From Paracoccus isoporae (GTDB lineage: Bacteria > Pseudomonadota > Alphaproteobacteria > Rhodobacterales > Rhodobacteraceae): DNA of 64,000 nt. The DNA lies in the NCBI RefSeq assembly GCF_900101865.1, contig NZ_FNAH01000002.1:496001-560000 (forward strand). The letters are read 5' to 3'. Position 1 is the first letter of the stretch. Every line of letters starts with the position of its first letter. Below, one piece after another: positions 1 to 9,573 of this stretch. The translations under genes and the position numbers were made by a program. The notes under the pieces were generated by a model. That model did not search any database. It was not told the DNA's origin and was given only the letters and a program-made list of their open reading frames with translations.

Positions 1-68
1 GCTTGGTGCGGATTGGTTGCGTGATGCGGATGCCCGTCGGCATTCGTGAAACGCTGAGGAGATATCAG

Positions 69-1034
69 ATGCGTAAGTTTCTTCTGACCACCGCCCTTGT
101 GCTCCCGCTTTCGGGCATGGCCTTCGCGCAGGACGCGGACACAGCCGCCGAAGACACCATGGAAGATGCCGCCCAGGCGACTGAAAACGCGGCCGAATCG
201 GCGGCGGATGCGGCTGGCGACGCGGCGGATGCCGCGGGTGACGCGGCTTCGGACGCGGCCGACGCGACCACCGATGCAGCCGGCGATGCGGCGGATGCCG
301 CCGGTGACGCCGCGGCGGATGCTGGCGATGCGGCGGAAGACGCTGGCGACGCCGCGGCCGACGCAGCCGACGCCGAGACCGAGACCATGGACGCGGATGC
401 GACGATGGAGGCCGACTCCGATATGGCGGCCGAAACCGAGATGGAAGGCGACGCTGCCATGGAGGCTGATCCCGCCATGGAAGGCGACGCGGCTGCAGAT
501 CCGGGCGCCAGTGCCGAATCGATGGACGCCGAAGCCGCGGCTGAAGACGCGGAAGCCGCTGCGATGGAAGCCGAGATGGCCAACAGCGACAAGATCGCCC
601 GCGAGCAGTCCGGCAACGAGCTGCGCGTTGACTGGATCACCGGCGCCTCGGTCACCTCGCCCGACGGCGACAGCATCGGTGACGTCAACGACATCATCGT
701 GGACAGCGAAAGCGGCAGCATGATCGCCGCGATCGTCGGTGTGGGTGGTTTCCTGGGCATTGGTGAAAAGCAGATCGCCCTGCCTTGGGACCAGCTCACC
801 ATCAATTACGACGCCGAGGAAATCACCTCGGAGCTGACTCAGGAAGAAGCCGACGCGGCACCGGAATACGTGTTCCGCGAGCGTGAGAGCGCCCCGGCCC
901 CGGCTGGCGCGACGGACGGCATGGCGACCGATCCCGCGGCCGATCCGGCGATGGCCCCGGCCGACCCGGCTGCGGCTCCGGCCGATCCGGCTGCGGCAGA
1001 CCCGGCTGCGGAACCGGCGGCTCCGGCCAACTGA
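69..1034 (+). CDS. Secreted PRC-barrel protein with Ala/Asp repeats
   Basis: The product has 321 residues. The start at 69 is preceded by GAGGAG and gives a clear Sec signal peptide ending AFA-Q near residue 21, whereas an upstream in-frame start would bury it. Residues about 25-100 are nearly pure Ala/Asp/Gly in repeating AADAAGD-like units, followed by a Met/Glu/Ala-rich stretch. A PRC-barrel domain lies at about 185-255 (VDWITGASV, then GDVNDIIVD and ALPWDQL). The tail is ADPAA-rich. PRC-barrels are small beta-barrels found in RNA-processing and envelope proteins. The location is periplasmic or surface; the function is unknown. The repeats suggest a flexible or amphipathic helical spacer. 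Confidence 0.85.
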   Translation: MRKFLLTTALVLPLSGMAFAQDADTAAEDTMEDAAQATENAAESAADAAGDAADAAGDAASDAADATTDAAGDAADAAGDAAADAGDAAEDAGDAAADAADAETETMDADATMEADSDMAAETEMEGDAAMEADPAMEGDAAADPGASAESMDAEAAAEDAEAAAMEAEMANSDKIAREQSGNELRVDWITGASVTSPDGDSIGDVNDIIVDSESGSMIAAIVGVGGFLGIGEKQIALPWDQLTINYDAEEITSELTQEEADAAPEYVFRERESAPAPAGATDGMATDPAADPAMAPADPAAAPADPAAADPAAEPAAPAN

Positions 1035-1058
1035 CCCGGTCGATTGCCGAAGCGATGA

Positions 1059-1084
1059 AGGGCGGCCGCGAGGCCGCCCTTTTT
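1059..1084 (+). terminator. Rho-independent terminator
   Basis: A perfect 9-bp stem AGGGCGGCC/GGCCGCCCT with loop GCGA is followed by a T run, 25 bases after the PRC-barrel gene. It should end that transcript before the convergent SDR gene. Confidence 0.85.
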
Positions 1085-1107
1085 CCATGCCGGTGCCTGT
1101 CCTGGCG

Positions 1108-1752
1108 TCAGAATTTCAGCGTCTGCCCGTCATAGGATTCGAACACCCCGGTCGTCTCCATGCTCAGCGCAGAGAAGCGCTCGACCAGCCCCGACACCGC
1201 CTCATCGACCGAAATATCCGCCGCCTCGCTGCCCATGCGCGTGCGCACCCAGCCGGGATGATAGATCCCGACCGCCACGCCCTCCGGGCGCAGATCCGTT
1301 GCGAGATTGCGGTCAATATTCAGCGCCGCCGCCTTCGAGGCGCGATAGGCCAGGCTGCCGCCCGGCGCGCGCCAGTCCGACCCCATGGCCGAGGAGATGA
1401 TGGCGATGCGTCCGCGCGACTGCCTGATGGCCGGCAGCAGCGCCTCGATGGTAAGGAACACCCCGGTGGCATTCACCGCGAAACTGTCCTGAAACAGCCG
1501 GGCGTCATAACCGCCATCGAGCGGCGCGCCCTTGTCCAGATAGACCCCGGCATTGCAGATCAGCAGATCGACCGGGCCGTCCCCGACCGCCTCGGCCATC
1601 GAAGCGACCGATGCCGGATCGGTGACATCGCAGCCGATCAGATCGCCCGACGGCTCCCGGCTCGTGCCCAGCACCTCCTCGCCGCGCATCGTATATGCGG
1701 ATTTCAGGCCTGCGCCGATGCCCCGATTTGCCCCCGTGATGACGATCCGCAT
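1108..1752 (-). CDS. SDR-family oxidoreductase
   Basis: This is a 214-residue short-chain dehydrogenase/reductase with a Rossmann fold binding NAD(P). The glycine motif TGANRGIG is at 7-14, NAG at 67-69, catalytic Ser near 120-121 and YRASK (Tyr136, Lys140). The start has GGGAGG six bases upstream. It lies 24 bp downstream of trpE on the same strand and is probably co-transcribed. Its short length and C-terminus resemble the C-factor/YciK-like SDR branch. The substrate cannot be read from the sequence. Confidence 0.85.
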   Translation of the reverse strand: MRIVITGANRGIGAGLKSAYTMRGEEVLGTSREPSGDLIGCDVTDPASVASMAEAVGDGPVDLLICNAGVYLDKGAPLDGGYDARLFQDSFAVNATGVFLTIEALLPAIRQSRGRIAIISSAMGSDWRAPGGSLAYRASKAAALNIDRNLATDLRPEGVAVGIYHPGWVRTRMGSEAADISVDEAVSGLVERFSALSMETTGVFESYDGQTLKF

Positions 1753-1776
1753 GCGATACCTCCCGGATGTGACTGA

Positions 1777-3297
1777 TTAACCATTGCCCCGCACGAATCG
1801 CGCGGCCTCTTCTGCCGCGCGCTGAAGGGCGCGGGCCTTGTTCACGGTTTCCTGGAACTCGGCCTCCGGGTCGCTGTCGAAGACCACGCCGCCGCCCGAC
1901 TGGATATAGAGCTGGCGGTCCTTGATGACCCCGGTGCGCAGCGCGATGCACATATCCATCTCGCCATTGGCCGAGAAATAGCCGACAGCGCCGCCATAGA
2001 CGCCACGCTTTTCGGGCTCCAACTCGTCGATTATCTCCATCGCGCGGACCTTGGGCGCCCCCGACACGGTCCCTGCGGGCAGACCGGCCAGCAGGGCCGA
2101 CAGCGCATCCTCGCCCTCGCGCAGCTCTCCGACCACGTTGGAGACGATATGCATAACATGGCTGTAGCGCTCGATCACGAATTTCTCGGTCGGGCGCACC
2201 GTGCCGGTCCTGGCCACCCGCCCCACATCGTTGCGGCCCAGATCGAGCAGCATCAGATGCTCGGCCAGCTCCTTCTGATCGGCCAGAAGATCAGCCTCGA
2301 GCGCCCGGTCCTCGGCCTCGTTCGCGCCACGCGGGCGGGTGCCGGCGATGGGGCGGATGGTGACCTCGCCGTCGCGCAGACGGACGAGGATCTCGGGGCT
2401 CGCACCGACAATCTGAAACCCGCCCTCCTCCGGGGCGAGGTTCAGGTAGAACATGAAGGGCGACGGGTTGGTGCGCCGCAGGCTGCGATAGAGCGAAAAC
2501 GGCGGCAGCGGGAAATCGAGCGCCCATCGCTGCGCCGGAACCACCTGGAAAATGTCGCCCGCGCGGATATAGTCCCGCGCGCGCTCGACCGCCGCCAGAT
2601 AGCCCGCATGGGTGAAGTTCGAGCGCGGGGCGCCGATCTCGTGGCTGTGGCCCATCTCGCGCGGCTCATGCGGCAGCCGGTCGAGGCTGCGCAGCGCCTC
2701 GGTCAGCCGTTCGGCGGCCTGCGCATAGGCGGCGCGCGCCGGAACGCCGTCAACATGCCAGACCGGCGCGCAGAGCGTGACCTCGCCCTTCACCCCGTCC
2801 AGAACCGCCACGACCGAAGGCCGGGTCAGGATCGCGTCGGGCAGGTTCAGCGGGTCGGGATTGACGTTGGGCAGATCCTCCACCAGCCGGATCATGTCGT
2901 AGCCCAGATAGCCGAACAGCCCCGCCGCCGCCGCCGGCACACCGCCGGGCATGTCGATGCGGCTCTCCGCGATCAGCGCCCGCAGACTGTCGAGCGCCGG
3001 GCGCGCGTCATCGGAGAATGCATCGGAATAGCGCGCCTCGCGGTTGATCCGCGCCCGGCCCGCGCGGCATTCCCAGATCAGATCCGGCTTCATGCCGATC
3101 ATGGAATAGCGGCCGCGCAACTCGCCGCCGGTGACGCTTTCCAGCACGAAGCTGTTCGGCGCGGCTTCGGCCAGCTTCAGCATCAGGCTGACCGGCGTGT
3201 CCAGATCCGCCGCCAGCCGCAGGGTCAGCAACTGGTTCTGCCCGGCCTCCCAGCCGGGGCGGAACCCGGCGAAATCCGGGGCGATCTGCATCGTCAT
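1777..3297 (-). CDS. trpE: Anthranilate synthase component I
   Basis: TrpE (506 residues) makes anthranilate from chorismate using ammonia delivered by TrpG, the first committed step of tryptophan synthesis. The N-terminal part carries the feedback-type motif FVLESV. The C-terminal chorismate-binding domain shows GTRPRGA, LGRNDVGR, SHVMHIVS and the loop GTVSGAPKVRAM. Its ATG overlaps the stop of the upstream foldase gene (ATGA, 3294-3297), implying translational coupling. A second in-frame ATG lies two codons in. No trp leader peptide or attenuator is possible immediately upstream because coding sequence runs into the start. Its partner trpG is on the other strand near 8 kb. Confidence 0.96.
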   Translation of the reverse strand: MTMQIAPDFAGFRPGWEAGQNQLLTLRLAADLDTPVSLMLKLAEAAPNSFVLESVTGGELRGRYSMIGMKPDLIWECRAGRARINREARYSDAFSDDARPALDSLRALIAESRIDMPGGVPAAAAGLFGYLGYDMIRLVEDLPNVNPDPLNLPDAILTRPSVVAVLDGVKGEVTLCAPVWHVDGVPARAAYAQAAERLTEALRSLDRLPHEPREMGHSHEIGAPRSNFTHAGYLAAVERARDYIRAGDIFQVVPAQRWALDFPLPPFSLYRSLRRTNPSPFMFYLNLAPEEGGFQIVGASPEILVRLRDGEVTIRPIAGTRPRGANEAEDRALEADLLADQKELAEHLMLLDLGRNDVGRVARTGTVRPTEKFVIERYSHVMHIVSNVVGELREGEDALSALLAGLPAGTVSGAPKVRAMEIIDELEPEKRGVYGGAVGYFSANGEMDMCIALRTGVIKDRQLYIQSGGGVVFDSDPEAEFQETVNKARALQRAAEEAARFVRGNG

Positions 3298-5273
3298 AGC
3301 TGCGATTCGACCGCTGCGATGGCAGACTGATCCAGCGACAGCCCATTCGCAGACAGGACCGCGCGGGCAAAATAATCGAACAGATCGTTCTGCAGCGAGG
3401 CCCCGATCCGCCCGGTCACGCTGTCCGACACGTCCTGGGCCAGTTCCCCCTCCAGATCGGCCGGCGCCACCCGATCGACGCGGATCAGCGCCACGCGGTC
3501 CCCGGCTTCAAGCACTTCGGTCTCGCCCTCTTCCAGCTTGAACGCCTCGGCCACGAGGTTCTCGGGCGCCGTCTCCAGATAGCCGTCGCGCAAGAGCCCG
3601 GTCTCGCTGGTCCATTCCGGCGCGGGCAGCGCGTCACTGGCCGCCGCGCGGCGCGAGGTGGCAGAGGTCTCGCCCGGTGCAGCCGCCGTTCCGCCCGCCT
3701 GCGGGGCGATGTCGTCGGGTTGCTGGTCGGCCGGAACCGCATCGGCCAGGCTGCGCGGCGCGGGCATGGTTTCCGAGACGGCGCGCAGCTTCATCTCCTC
3801 GGCGATGGCCAGAAGCTGACGCCGCGCCTCTGCCTGCGCCCAATCCTCGGCCACCCGGTCGCGCACCTCCTCGAAGGGGATCAGCGTGGGCGGGACCACC
3901 TCGTCAAGCCGCAGCGCGAACACGCCGCCATCATCCAGCTCGAACAGTTCCGGGTAATCCTCGGCGGTGACGGCGGCGGCGCGTTGCCGGAAGGCGGTAT
4001 AGCCTCCGATCTCGCCCGGCACCGGCTCGTTCTGTGCCGTCCAGTCCAGCTCACCGATCTGCATGTCGGTCTCGGCCGTGACATCCTCCAGCGTGGCCCC
4101 GCCGGCGAGCAGATCCTCGATCCCTGCCGACTGGTCCGCGATCAGGCGACGCGCCCGGTCCGCGGCGGCTTCCGCGCGCAGGTCGGGCAGCGCCTCCTCG
4201 AAGCTGATATTGACCGGATCGAGAATGGCATTCACCGCGAACAGCGCCGGGCCGAGATCGGTCTCGACCGGGCCGACGACGCCGTTATCCTCGGCGGCGA
4301 ACACCAGCTCGCCGCCCGCCCCAAGCTCCGATTCGGTCAGCTCGCCCAGTTCGGTGTCGGCAAGGCTCAGCCCCCGCTCGCCGGCGACCTGCTCGAAATC
4401 GGCCTCGCCCGCGTCGATGCGTGCCTTGGCGGCCTCGGCGGCCTCCATGCTTTCAAAGACCAGCCGTCCGACCAGCCGACGCGCGGGCTGGTTATAATCC
4501 GCATCGCGCGAATCGTAGACCTCACGCAGCGCCGTTTCGTCCAGCTCCACCGTCTCGGCCAGCATCTCGGGCGTGAGCCAGGCATAGGTGATCCGCCGGA
4601 TCTCGGGCGCGGTGAAGCTGTCGGCATTGGCCTGATGCCACGCCTTCAGCGTCTCTTCGTCAGCCGGGCTGACCGGGGCGGGCAGATCTTCGGCGGTCAG
4701 CTCGGTCCAGGAAATATCGCGGCGTTCCAGCATCCACCGGGCGGTCTGCGCGACCTGGGCGGGCGGCGGCGTCACCCCGGCCACCACCGCCTGTTCCAGG
4801 ATCTGGCTGGCCATGTCGCGGCGCATGTCGGATTCGAACTCCTCCTCGTTCAGGCCCTGCCGCCGCAGCAACTCGCCATAGGCCGCCCGGTCGAACCCGC
4901 CCGGACCTTGGAAGGCGGGGGCGGCGGTGATCGCCTCCGCCACCACACGATCCCCGACCGAGACGCCGGATTTCCGCGCCTCCTCGGCCAATGCGGCCGA
5001 GTTCAGAAGCTGCGCCTGCACCGCCTGGGTCAGCCCCATGCTGCGCGCATCCTCGATGCTCATCCGCTGGCCGGTCTGCCGCGCGATGGCGTCGATCTGG
5101 TTGTTTAGCACGCGGGCATAGCTCTGCGCGTCGATCTCGGTCTCGCCGACGCTGCCGATCTCGGTCGAGCCGCCGGAGAAGCTGGTGACGCCGAACCCGC
5201 CCAGCCCCAGCAGCAGCATCCCCATCAGGATCCAGACGATTGTGGATTTGCCCTTGGTGCGCAGGCTGCTCAT
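3294..5273 (-). CDS. PpiD/SurA-type membrane-anchored foldase
   Basis: The 659-residue protein has one N-terminal membrane segment (about residues 11-32) after a short cytoplasmic MSSLRTKGK, and a large periplasmic part. This is the architecture of PpiD: SurA-like N-terminal helical domain, a parvulin-type isomerase region, then a second helical region. It is expected to chaperone proteins emerging from Sec at the periplasmic face. The start is preceded by AAGGAAG. The gene lies 56 bp after an aminotransferase gene and overlaps trpE by 4 bp. Whether the parvulin domain is catalytically active cannot be judged by eye. Confidence 0.85.
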   Translation of the reverse strand: MSSLRTKGKSTIVWILMGMLLLGLGGFGVTSFSGGSTEIGSVGETEIDAQSYARVLNNQIDAIARQTGQRMSIEDARSMGLTQAVQAQLLNSAALAEEARKSGVSVGDRVVAEAITAAPAFQGPGGFDRAAYGELLRRQGLNEEEFESDMRRDMASQILEQAVVAGVTPPPAQVAQTARWMLERRDISWTELTAEDLPAPVSPADEETLKAWHQANADSFTAPEIRRITYAWLTPEMLAETVELDETALREVYDSRDADYNQPARRLVGRLVFESMEAAEAAKARIDAGEADFEQVAGERGLSLADTELGELTESELGAGGELVFAAEDNGVVGPVETDLGPALFAVNAILDPVNISFEEALPDLRAEAAADRARRLIADQSAGIEDLLAGGATLEDVTAETDMQIGELDWTAQNEPVPGEIGGYTAFRQRAAAVTAEDYPELFELDDGGVFALRLDEVVPPTLIPFEEVRDRVAEDWAQAEARRQLLAIAEEMKLRAVSETMPAPRSLADAVPADQQPDDIAPQAGGTAAAPGETSATSRRAAASDALPAPEWTSETGLLRDGYLETAPENLVAEAFKLEEGETEVLEAGDRVALIRVDRVAPADLEGELAQDVSDSVTGRIGASLQNDLFDYFARAVLSANGLSLDQSAIAAVESQL

Positions 5274-5329
5274 GCGTGATCTTCCTTCTCAGCGTCTGGC
5301 TGCGGTTTTAGGCTGCGACCCGGCCTGCT

Positions 5330-6508
5330 TCAAGGGAGGCTCTGCCCCGAAAAATCAGCGATCCGCTCGGCCATCCGCATAAGCGCCGGCCCATCGACAT
5401 TGGCAAAGGCCACCCGCAGGTGACGCTGGCCCTGCCCCTGAGGCATGAACATCGTCCCTGGCAGCATCAGCACGGCGGCCTGGCGCACCAATTCACGCGC
5501 CAGGTCGTCGGATGGCATCTCGAATGGATGTTCCAGCCAGGCGAAATAGGCCCCCGAGGAGACCACCCGCCAGCCCGGCATCTGCGCCGCGGCGCGCAGC
5601 ATCCCGGCCCGGCGGTCCAGGATCGCGCGCCGCTCATCGGCCAGCCAGCCCCCCAGGTTCCGCAGGCCCCATTCCGCGCCGATCTGGCCGATCTGCCCGG
5701 TCGAGATGGCGACGGTGTCGAGAAACTTCTCCATCTCCGCCAGCCGCGCGGGGCTGGCGATGACCGCGCCAACCCGGTGGCCGGTCAGGCGAAACGCCTT
5801 GGAGAAGCTGTAAAGCTGGATCAGCGTGTCATCCACACCGCCTGCCAGCAGCCGGTGCGGCGGCCCGCTGCGGCTGTCGAAGTCGCGATAGGTCTCGTCC
5901 AGAATCAGCGCCAGCCCGTGCTGCCGCGCGAGATCATGGAATTCGGCCAGCGTGGCCGCGGGATATTCCGCGCCGGTCGGATTGTTGGGGCTGACCAGCA
6001 CGATGGCGCGGCTGCGGCTGGTGATCCGCGCCGCGGCATCCGCCGCGCGGGGGACCATATCCGCGCCACATGGCAGCGGCACGGCGGTGATGCCCTGCAT
6101 GTCCAGCCACATCTTGTGGTTGAAATACCACGGCACCGGAATGATGACTTCGTCCCCCGCCCCGGCCAGCGTCGCAATGGCCGCGCAGAAGGCCTGGTTG
6201 CAGCCCTGGGTGATCGCCACACCGGTGGCGTCAACCTCTGCGTCGTAGAATCGCTGCCAGCTTTCGGCCAGGGCGCGGCGCAGATCGGCATTGCCCAGCA
6301 CCGGGCCGTAGAGATGCGCCTCCGGCCGGTTCAGCGCCGCATCGGCCAGCACCTCGCGCAAGGCGCGGGGCGGCGGATCGACCGGCGCGGCCTGGCTGAC
6401 ATTTATGAGCGGACGCGCGGGCGGAAAGCTGATCCCCTCGAGCCAGCGCCGCGCCTCCATCACGGGCGGCGGGAAGGTCGCGGCCAGGGCTGGGTTCAGC
6501 GGCGTCAT
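5330..6508 (-). CDS. PLP-dependent class I/II aminotransferase
   Basis: The 392-residue fold-type I aminotransferase shows SPNNPTGA, LDETYRDF and the PLP-lysine motif SFSKAFRLTGHRVG. The family transfers amino groups between amino and 2-oxo acids in the cytoplasm; the exact substrate (aromatic or other) is not evident. Its ATG overlaps the stop of the upstream low-complexity gene (6505-6508), and ppiD follows after 56 bp, so it sits mid-operon. Proximity to trpE is suggestive of aromatic metabolism but not proof. Confidence 0.9.
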   Translation of the reverse strand: MTPLNPALAATFPPPVMEARRWLEGISFPPARPLINVSQAAPVDPPPRALREVLADAALNRPEAHLYGPVLGNADLRRALAESWQRFYDAEVDATGVAITQGCNQAFCAAIATLAGAGDEVIIPVPWYFNHKMWLDMQGITAVPLPCGADMVPRAADAAARITSRSRAIVLVSPNNPTGAEYPAATLAEFHDLARQHGLALILDETYRDFDSRSGPPHRLLAGGVDDTLIQLYSFSKAFRLTGHRVGAVIASPARLAEMEKFLDTVAISTGQIGQIGAEWGLRNLGGWLADERRAILDRRAGMLRAAAQMPGWRVVSSGAYFAWLEHPFEMPSDDLARELVRQAAVLMLPGTMFMPQGQGQRHLRVAFANVDGPALMRMAERIADFSGQSLP

Positions 6509-7923
6509 GGCGCCCCCGAAAGCGGCAGGCTGGGCACCGACAGATCCGGCGCGCGGTTTCGGCCGGTGGCCGGTGCGGGCGGATCGGCCGGGGCGGGTGC
6601 AGGGATGGGGGCGGCCGTTGCAGGCGGATCGGTTGCCTCCGTCCCGTCCGACGGGCCACTGGCATCCGACGCGGAGCCCGCATCCGGCGCGCGCCCGTCC
6701 GGCATGGTGTCATTGCCGTCTTGCGTGCCGGGAGATCCCGCCACGACGCTCACCGCCGCTTCTTCAACGGACGGCTCACCATCATCCGCCTCTTCGGCGG
6801 GTGGCGGCGGCGGGGGCACGGTTTCGCGGCGCGGATCGGGCGCTTGCAGCGCCGGAACCGCTGCCCGGCGGGTGCCCTGCCCGGCCCCGCCGGATTGCGG
6901 CACGATCTCCGGTTCACGGGGCGGGGCCTCGGCGGTGGCGGTGCTGGTCTGGGCCTGAGGAGTATCCGTCGGGTCCCCGGATGGCCGCGATTCGGCCTCG
7001 GGCCCGGCAGGCGCGTCGGGCCGCGAGGATGCGGCGGTCTGCGGGGCCGTGTCCTCGGCAGGAAGGGAGAGCGCATCCTGCTCTTCAGGCGCGACCGGCG
7101 CGCTGCGCGAGGCGATGGCGGGTTCCGCATCCTGCCCCGGCGGAATCACGCGGTCGGGGACGGGGGCCGGGCGTGGCGGGTCGATGTCGCGGCCGGGCGC
7201 ATCGGGGGCGGTCTGTGCCTCGGCGGCCGAGACCGGCGTTCCGGTTTCTGCCTGGGGTTCGGGGCGGTTTGCCGGTCCCGTCGCGGGCACGGGAGCGTCT
7301 TCGGCATTCGGCACGGCGACGACCGGCGCGGTGCTGAGCGATGCGGCCGGCGCCTGGCTTGCCGATGGCAGGGCGGGCGGCAGATCCTCCGCACGGGCAA
7401 ATTCCGAGCCCGCGGGCGGGCGCATCTCGGTCGTGGCCGCGGCGGTGGCCGGGTCGGATGGCACGGCGGATAGCGGCTGAACCGCCTCCGGTCCGTCCGC
7501 GTCTTCCGTGACAGCGATGGCGGGCGGTTCTGTCGAGACCGGCTGCGGCAGTGTCTCCCCTGCCTCCGCCTCTGCCTCTGCCTCCGCCTCTGCCTCCGCC
7601 GCAGGCGCAGTCCCCGCGCCGTCCGACGCATCCCCGGCGACGGTCACGGCCGGGGCGGACGGCGCCGGGTCGCTGGCACCCCCCGCCGCGTCATTCACCT
7701 CGCCCTCAGCAGCCTGCTGCGGCGCAGACCCGCCCTCGGACGCAGCCCCGGAGGACGCCGGATCCACCGGCGCGGACGGCGGCACGGACAGTGCGAGCGC
7801 AGCCATCGCCGCCACGCCGATCAGCGCGCCATGCCACGCGCCACGCCCGAATCCGTCCGATCTCTCCATCCCTGCCCCATTTCTGCCGCCGCCCGGCTTG
7901 CCCCGCGCGGCCATTTCGCACAT
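6505..7923 (-). CDS. Membrane-anchored Pro/Ala/Glu-rich low-complexity protein
   Basis: The 472-codon frame has one hydrophobic N-terminal segment (GALIGVAAMAALALSV) and then about 430 residues of Ala, Pro, Glu, Asp and Thr with no recognisable globular domain. The most family-like start is the ATG at 7869 (MERSDGFGRGAWHG), though the ATGs at 7923 and 7914 are open. Rhodobacteraceae have anchored proteins with a similar N-terminus and linker that continue into a divergent polysaccharide-deacetylase domain; that domain is absent here, since the stop overlaps the next start (ATGA). It is either a shortened relative or an envelope spacer. The divergent trpG starts only 49 bp away. Confidence 0.6.
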   Translation of the reverse strand: MCEMAARGKPGGGRNGAGMERSDGFGRGAWHGALIGVAAMAALALSVPPSAPVDPASSGAASEGGSAPQQAAEGEVNDAAGGASDPAPSAPAVTVAGDASDGAGTAPAAEAEAEAEAEAEAGETLPQPVSTEPPAIAVTEDADGPEAVQPLSAVPSDPATAAATTEMRPPAGSEFARAEDLPPALPSASQAPAASLSTAPVVAVPNAEDAPVPATGPANRPEPQAETGTPVSAAEAQTAPDAPGRDIDPPRPAPVPDRVIPPGQDAEPAIASRSAPVAPEEQDALSLPAEDTAPQTAASSRPDAPAGPEAESRPSGDPTDTPQAQTSTATAEAPPREPEIVPQSGGAGQGTRRAAVPALQAPDPRRETVPPPPPPAEEADDGEPSVEEAAVSVVAGSPGTQDGNDTMPDGRAPDAGSASDASGPSDGTEATDPPATAAPIPAPAPADPPAPATGRNRAPDLSVPSLPLSGAP

Positions 7924-7972
7924 CTATAAGACCTGATCCCGCCGGGTTCACCCCTAATCGCCACGGACTGAC

Positions 7973-8563
7973 ATGATCCTGCTCATCGACAATTACGACA
8001 GCTTCACCTGGAACCTCGTCCATTATCTCGGCGAGGAGGGGGCGCGGGTCGAGGTCCGGCGCAACGACAAGCTGACCGTGGCGGAGGCATTGTCGGCGGG
8101 CGCTGACGGCATCGTGATCTCTCCCGGACCCTGCGATCCCGCCCAGGCCGGGATCTGCGTCGATCTGATCCGCGCCGTGGCCGACCGCGGCGATCTGCCG
8201 CTCTTCGGGGTCTGCCTGGGCCACCAGGCGATCGGAGCGGCGTTCGGCGGCCGGATCGTGCGGGCGGGCCGGATCATGCATGGCAAGATCGACGCGGTCC
8301 ACCATGACGAAAGCGGCGTGTTCGCAGGCTTGCCCTCGCCGCTGAATGCGACGCGCTATCATTCGCTGACCGTCGAACCCGACAGCCTGCCCGCCGCGCT
8401 TCGGGTGACGGCGACGGCAGTCGACGGCACGATCATGGGCATGATCCATCGCGACCTGCCCATCGAAGGGGTGCAGTTCCACCCCGAATCCATCGCCTCG
8501 GAGCATGGCCACGCCATGATCCGCAACTTCCTGAGCCGCTGCACATCCCCGGAAACCGCATGA
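7973..8563 (+). CDS. trpG: Anthranilate synthase component II
   Basis: TrpG (196 residues) is the class I glutamine amidotransferase subunit that hydrolyses glutamine and channels ammonia to TrpE. The triad is visible: Cys81 in GVCLGHQ, His170 and Glu172 in HPES; the N-terminus [11 protein letters not shown] is diagnostic. Its stop overlaps the trpD start by ATGA. It is separated from trpE by about 4.7 kb and lies on the other strand, so the two subunits are transcribed from different units. No strong Shine-Dalgarno sequence is seen. Confidence 0.95.
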   Translation: MILLIDNYDSFTWNLVHYLGEEGARVEVRRNDKLTVAEALSAGADGIVISPGPCDPAQAGICVDLIRAVADRGDLPLFGVCLGHQAIGAAFGGRIVRAGRIMHGKIDAVHHDESGVFAGLPSPLNATRYHSLTVEPDSLPAALRVTATAVDGTIMGMIHRDLPIEGVQFHPESIASEHGHAMIRNFLSRCTSPETA

Positions 8564-9573
8564 CGACCGATATCCGCCCGCTGATCGGGCTTGCCGCCGA
8601 ACGCCCGCTGACCCAGGGCGAGGCCGACGCCGCCTTCGCCGCCCTGTTCGAGGGGGCGGCCACCCCCGCGCAGATCGGCGGGCTGCTCATGGCGATGCGG
8701 GTGCGCGGCGAGACGGTGGATGAAATGGCGGCGGCGACCGGCGCGATGCGGGCCCGGATGCACCGCATCACCGCGCCCGAGGGCGCGATGGACATTGTCG
8801 GCACAGGCGGGGACGGGCGCAAGACGCTGAACATCTCGACCGCCGCGGCGATCGTGGTGGCGGGCGCGGGCGTTCCGGTTGCCAAGCACGGCAACAAGGC
8901 GCTGTCCTCGAAGTCCGGCTCCGCCGACGCGCTGACCGAGCTTGGCATCAACATCGCGGCCACGCCGGCGCAGTCGCAGCGCGCCCTGGAGCGGAGCGGG
9001 ATGTGCTTCATGATGGCCCCGGTCCACCACCCCGCCATGCGCCATGTCGGGGCGTCGCGGGCCGAGCTGGGGACGCGGACGATCTTCAACCTGCTGGGGC
9101 CGATGACCAACCCGGCCGGGGTCACGCGGCAGCTCACCGGCACATTCGACGCCAAATGGTGCCGCCCCATGGCCGCCACGCTGCGCGAGATGGGATCGGT
9201 CCACGCCTGGCTGCTGCACGGATCGGACGGCACCGACGAGCTGGCGATTTCCGGCGACAGTTTCGTGGTCGAGTTGAAAGACGGCGAGATCCGCGAATTC
9301 ACCGTCACCCCCGAGGATGCCGGTCTGCCGCGGCATGATTTCTCCGGGATCGTCGGCGGGGATGCCGCGCATAACGCGGCGGCGCTGCGGGCGCTTCTGG
9401 CGGGCGAGAAAAACGCCTATCGCGATGCGGTTCTGCTGAACGCGGGCGCAGCACTCCTGGTGGCCGGGAAGGCAAGCGATCTGCGCAGCGGTGCCGAGAT
9501 GGCGGCGGAGAGCATCGATTCCGGCGCGGCGGCGGCGCGCCTTGCCGCGCTGGCACGGGACGTGCCGCTGTGA
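8560..9573 (+). CDS. trpD: Anthranilate phosphoribosyltransferase
   Basis: TrpD (337 residues) joins anthranilate to PRPP to give phosphoribosyl-anthranilate. The PRPP-binding GTGGDG is at 81-86 and KHGN at 109-112, with NISTAAA between them; the length is typical. It is coupled to trpG by an ATGA overlap and to ung by a GTGA overlap, making a trpG-trpD-ung unit. Confidence 0.95.
   Translation: MTTDIRPLIGLAAERPLTQGEADAAFAALFEGAATPAQIGGLLMAMRVRGETVDEMAAATGAMRARMHRITAPEGAMDIVGTGGDGRKTLNISTAAAIVVAGAGVPVAKHGNKALSSKSGSADALTELGINIAATPAQSQRALERSGMCFMMAPVHHPAMRHVGASRAELGTRTIFNLLGPMTNPAGVTRQLTGTFDAKWCRPMAATLREMGSVHAWLLHGSDGTDELAISGDSFVVELKDGEIREFTVTPEDAGLPRHDFSGIVGGDAAHNAAALRALLAGEKNAYRDAVLLNAGAALLVAGKASDLRSGAEMAAESIDSGAAAARLAALARDVPL

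Noticed and set aside
2149..5108. Long plus-strand frames opposite trpE and ppiD
   Set aside because: Same shadow effect; the minus-strand proteins have clear family motifs and start signals.
6495..6520. A frameshift truncating the low-complexity protein
   Set aside because: The stop overlaps the aminotransferase ATG in a normal ATGA junction and no deacetylase-like sequence follows in another frame.
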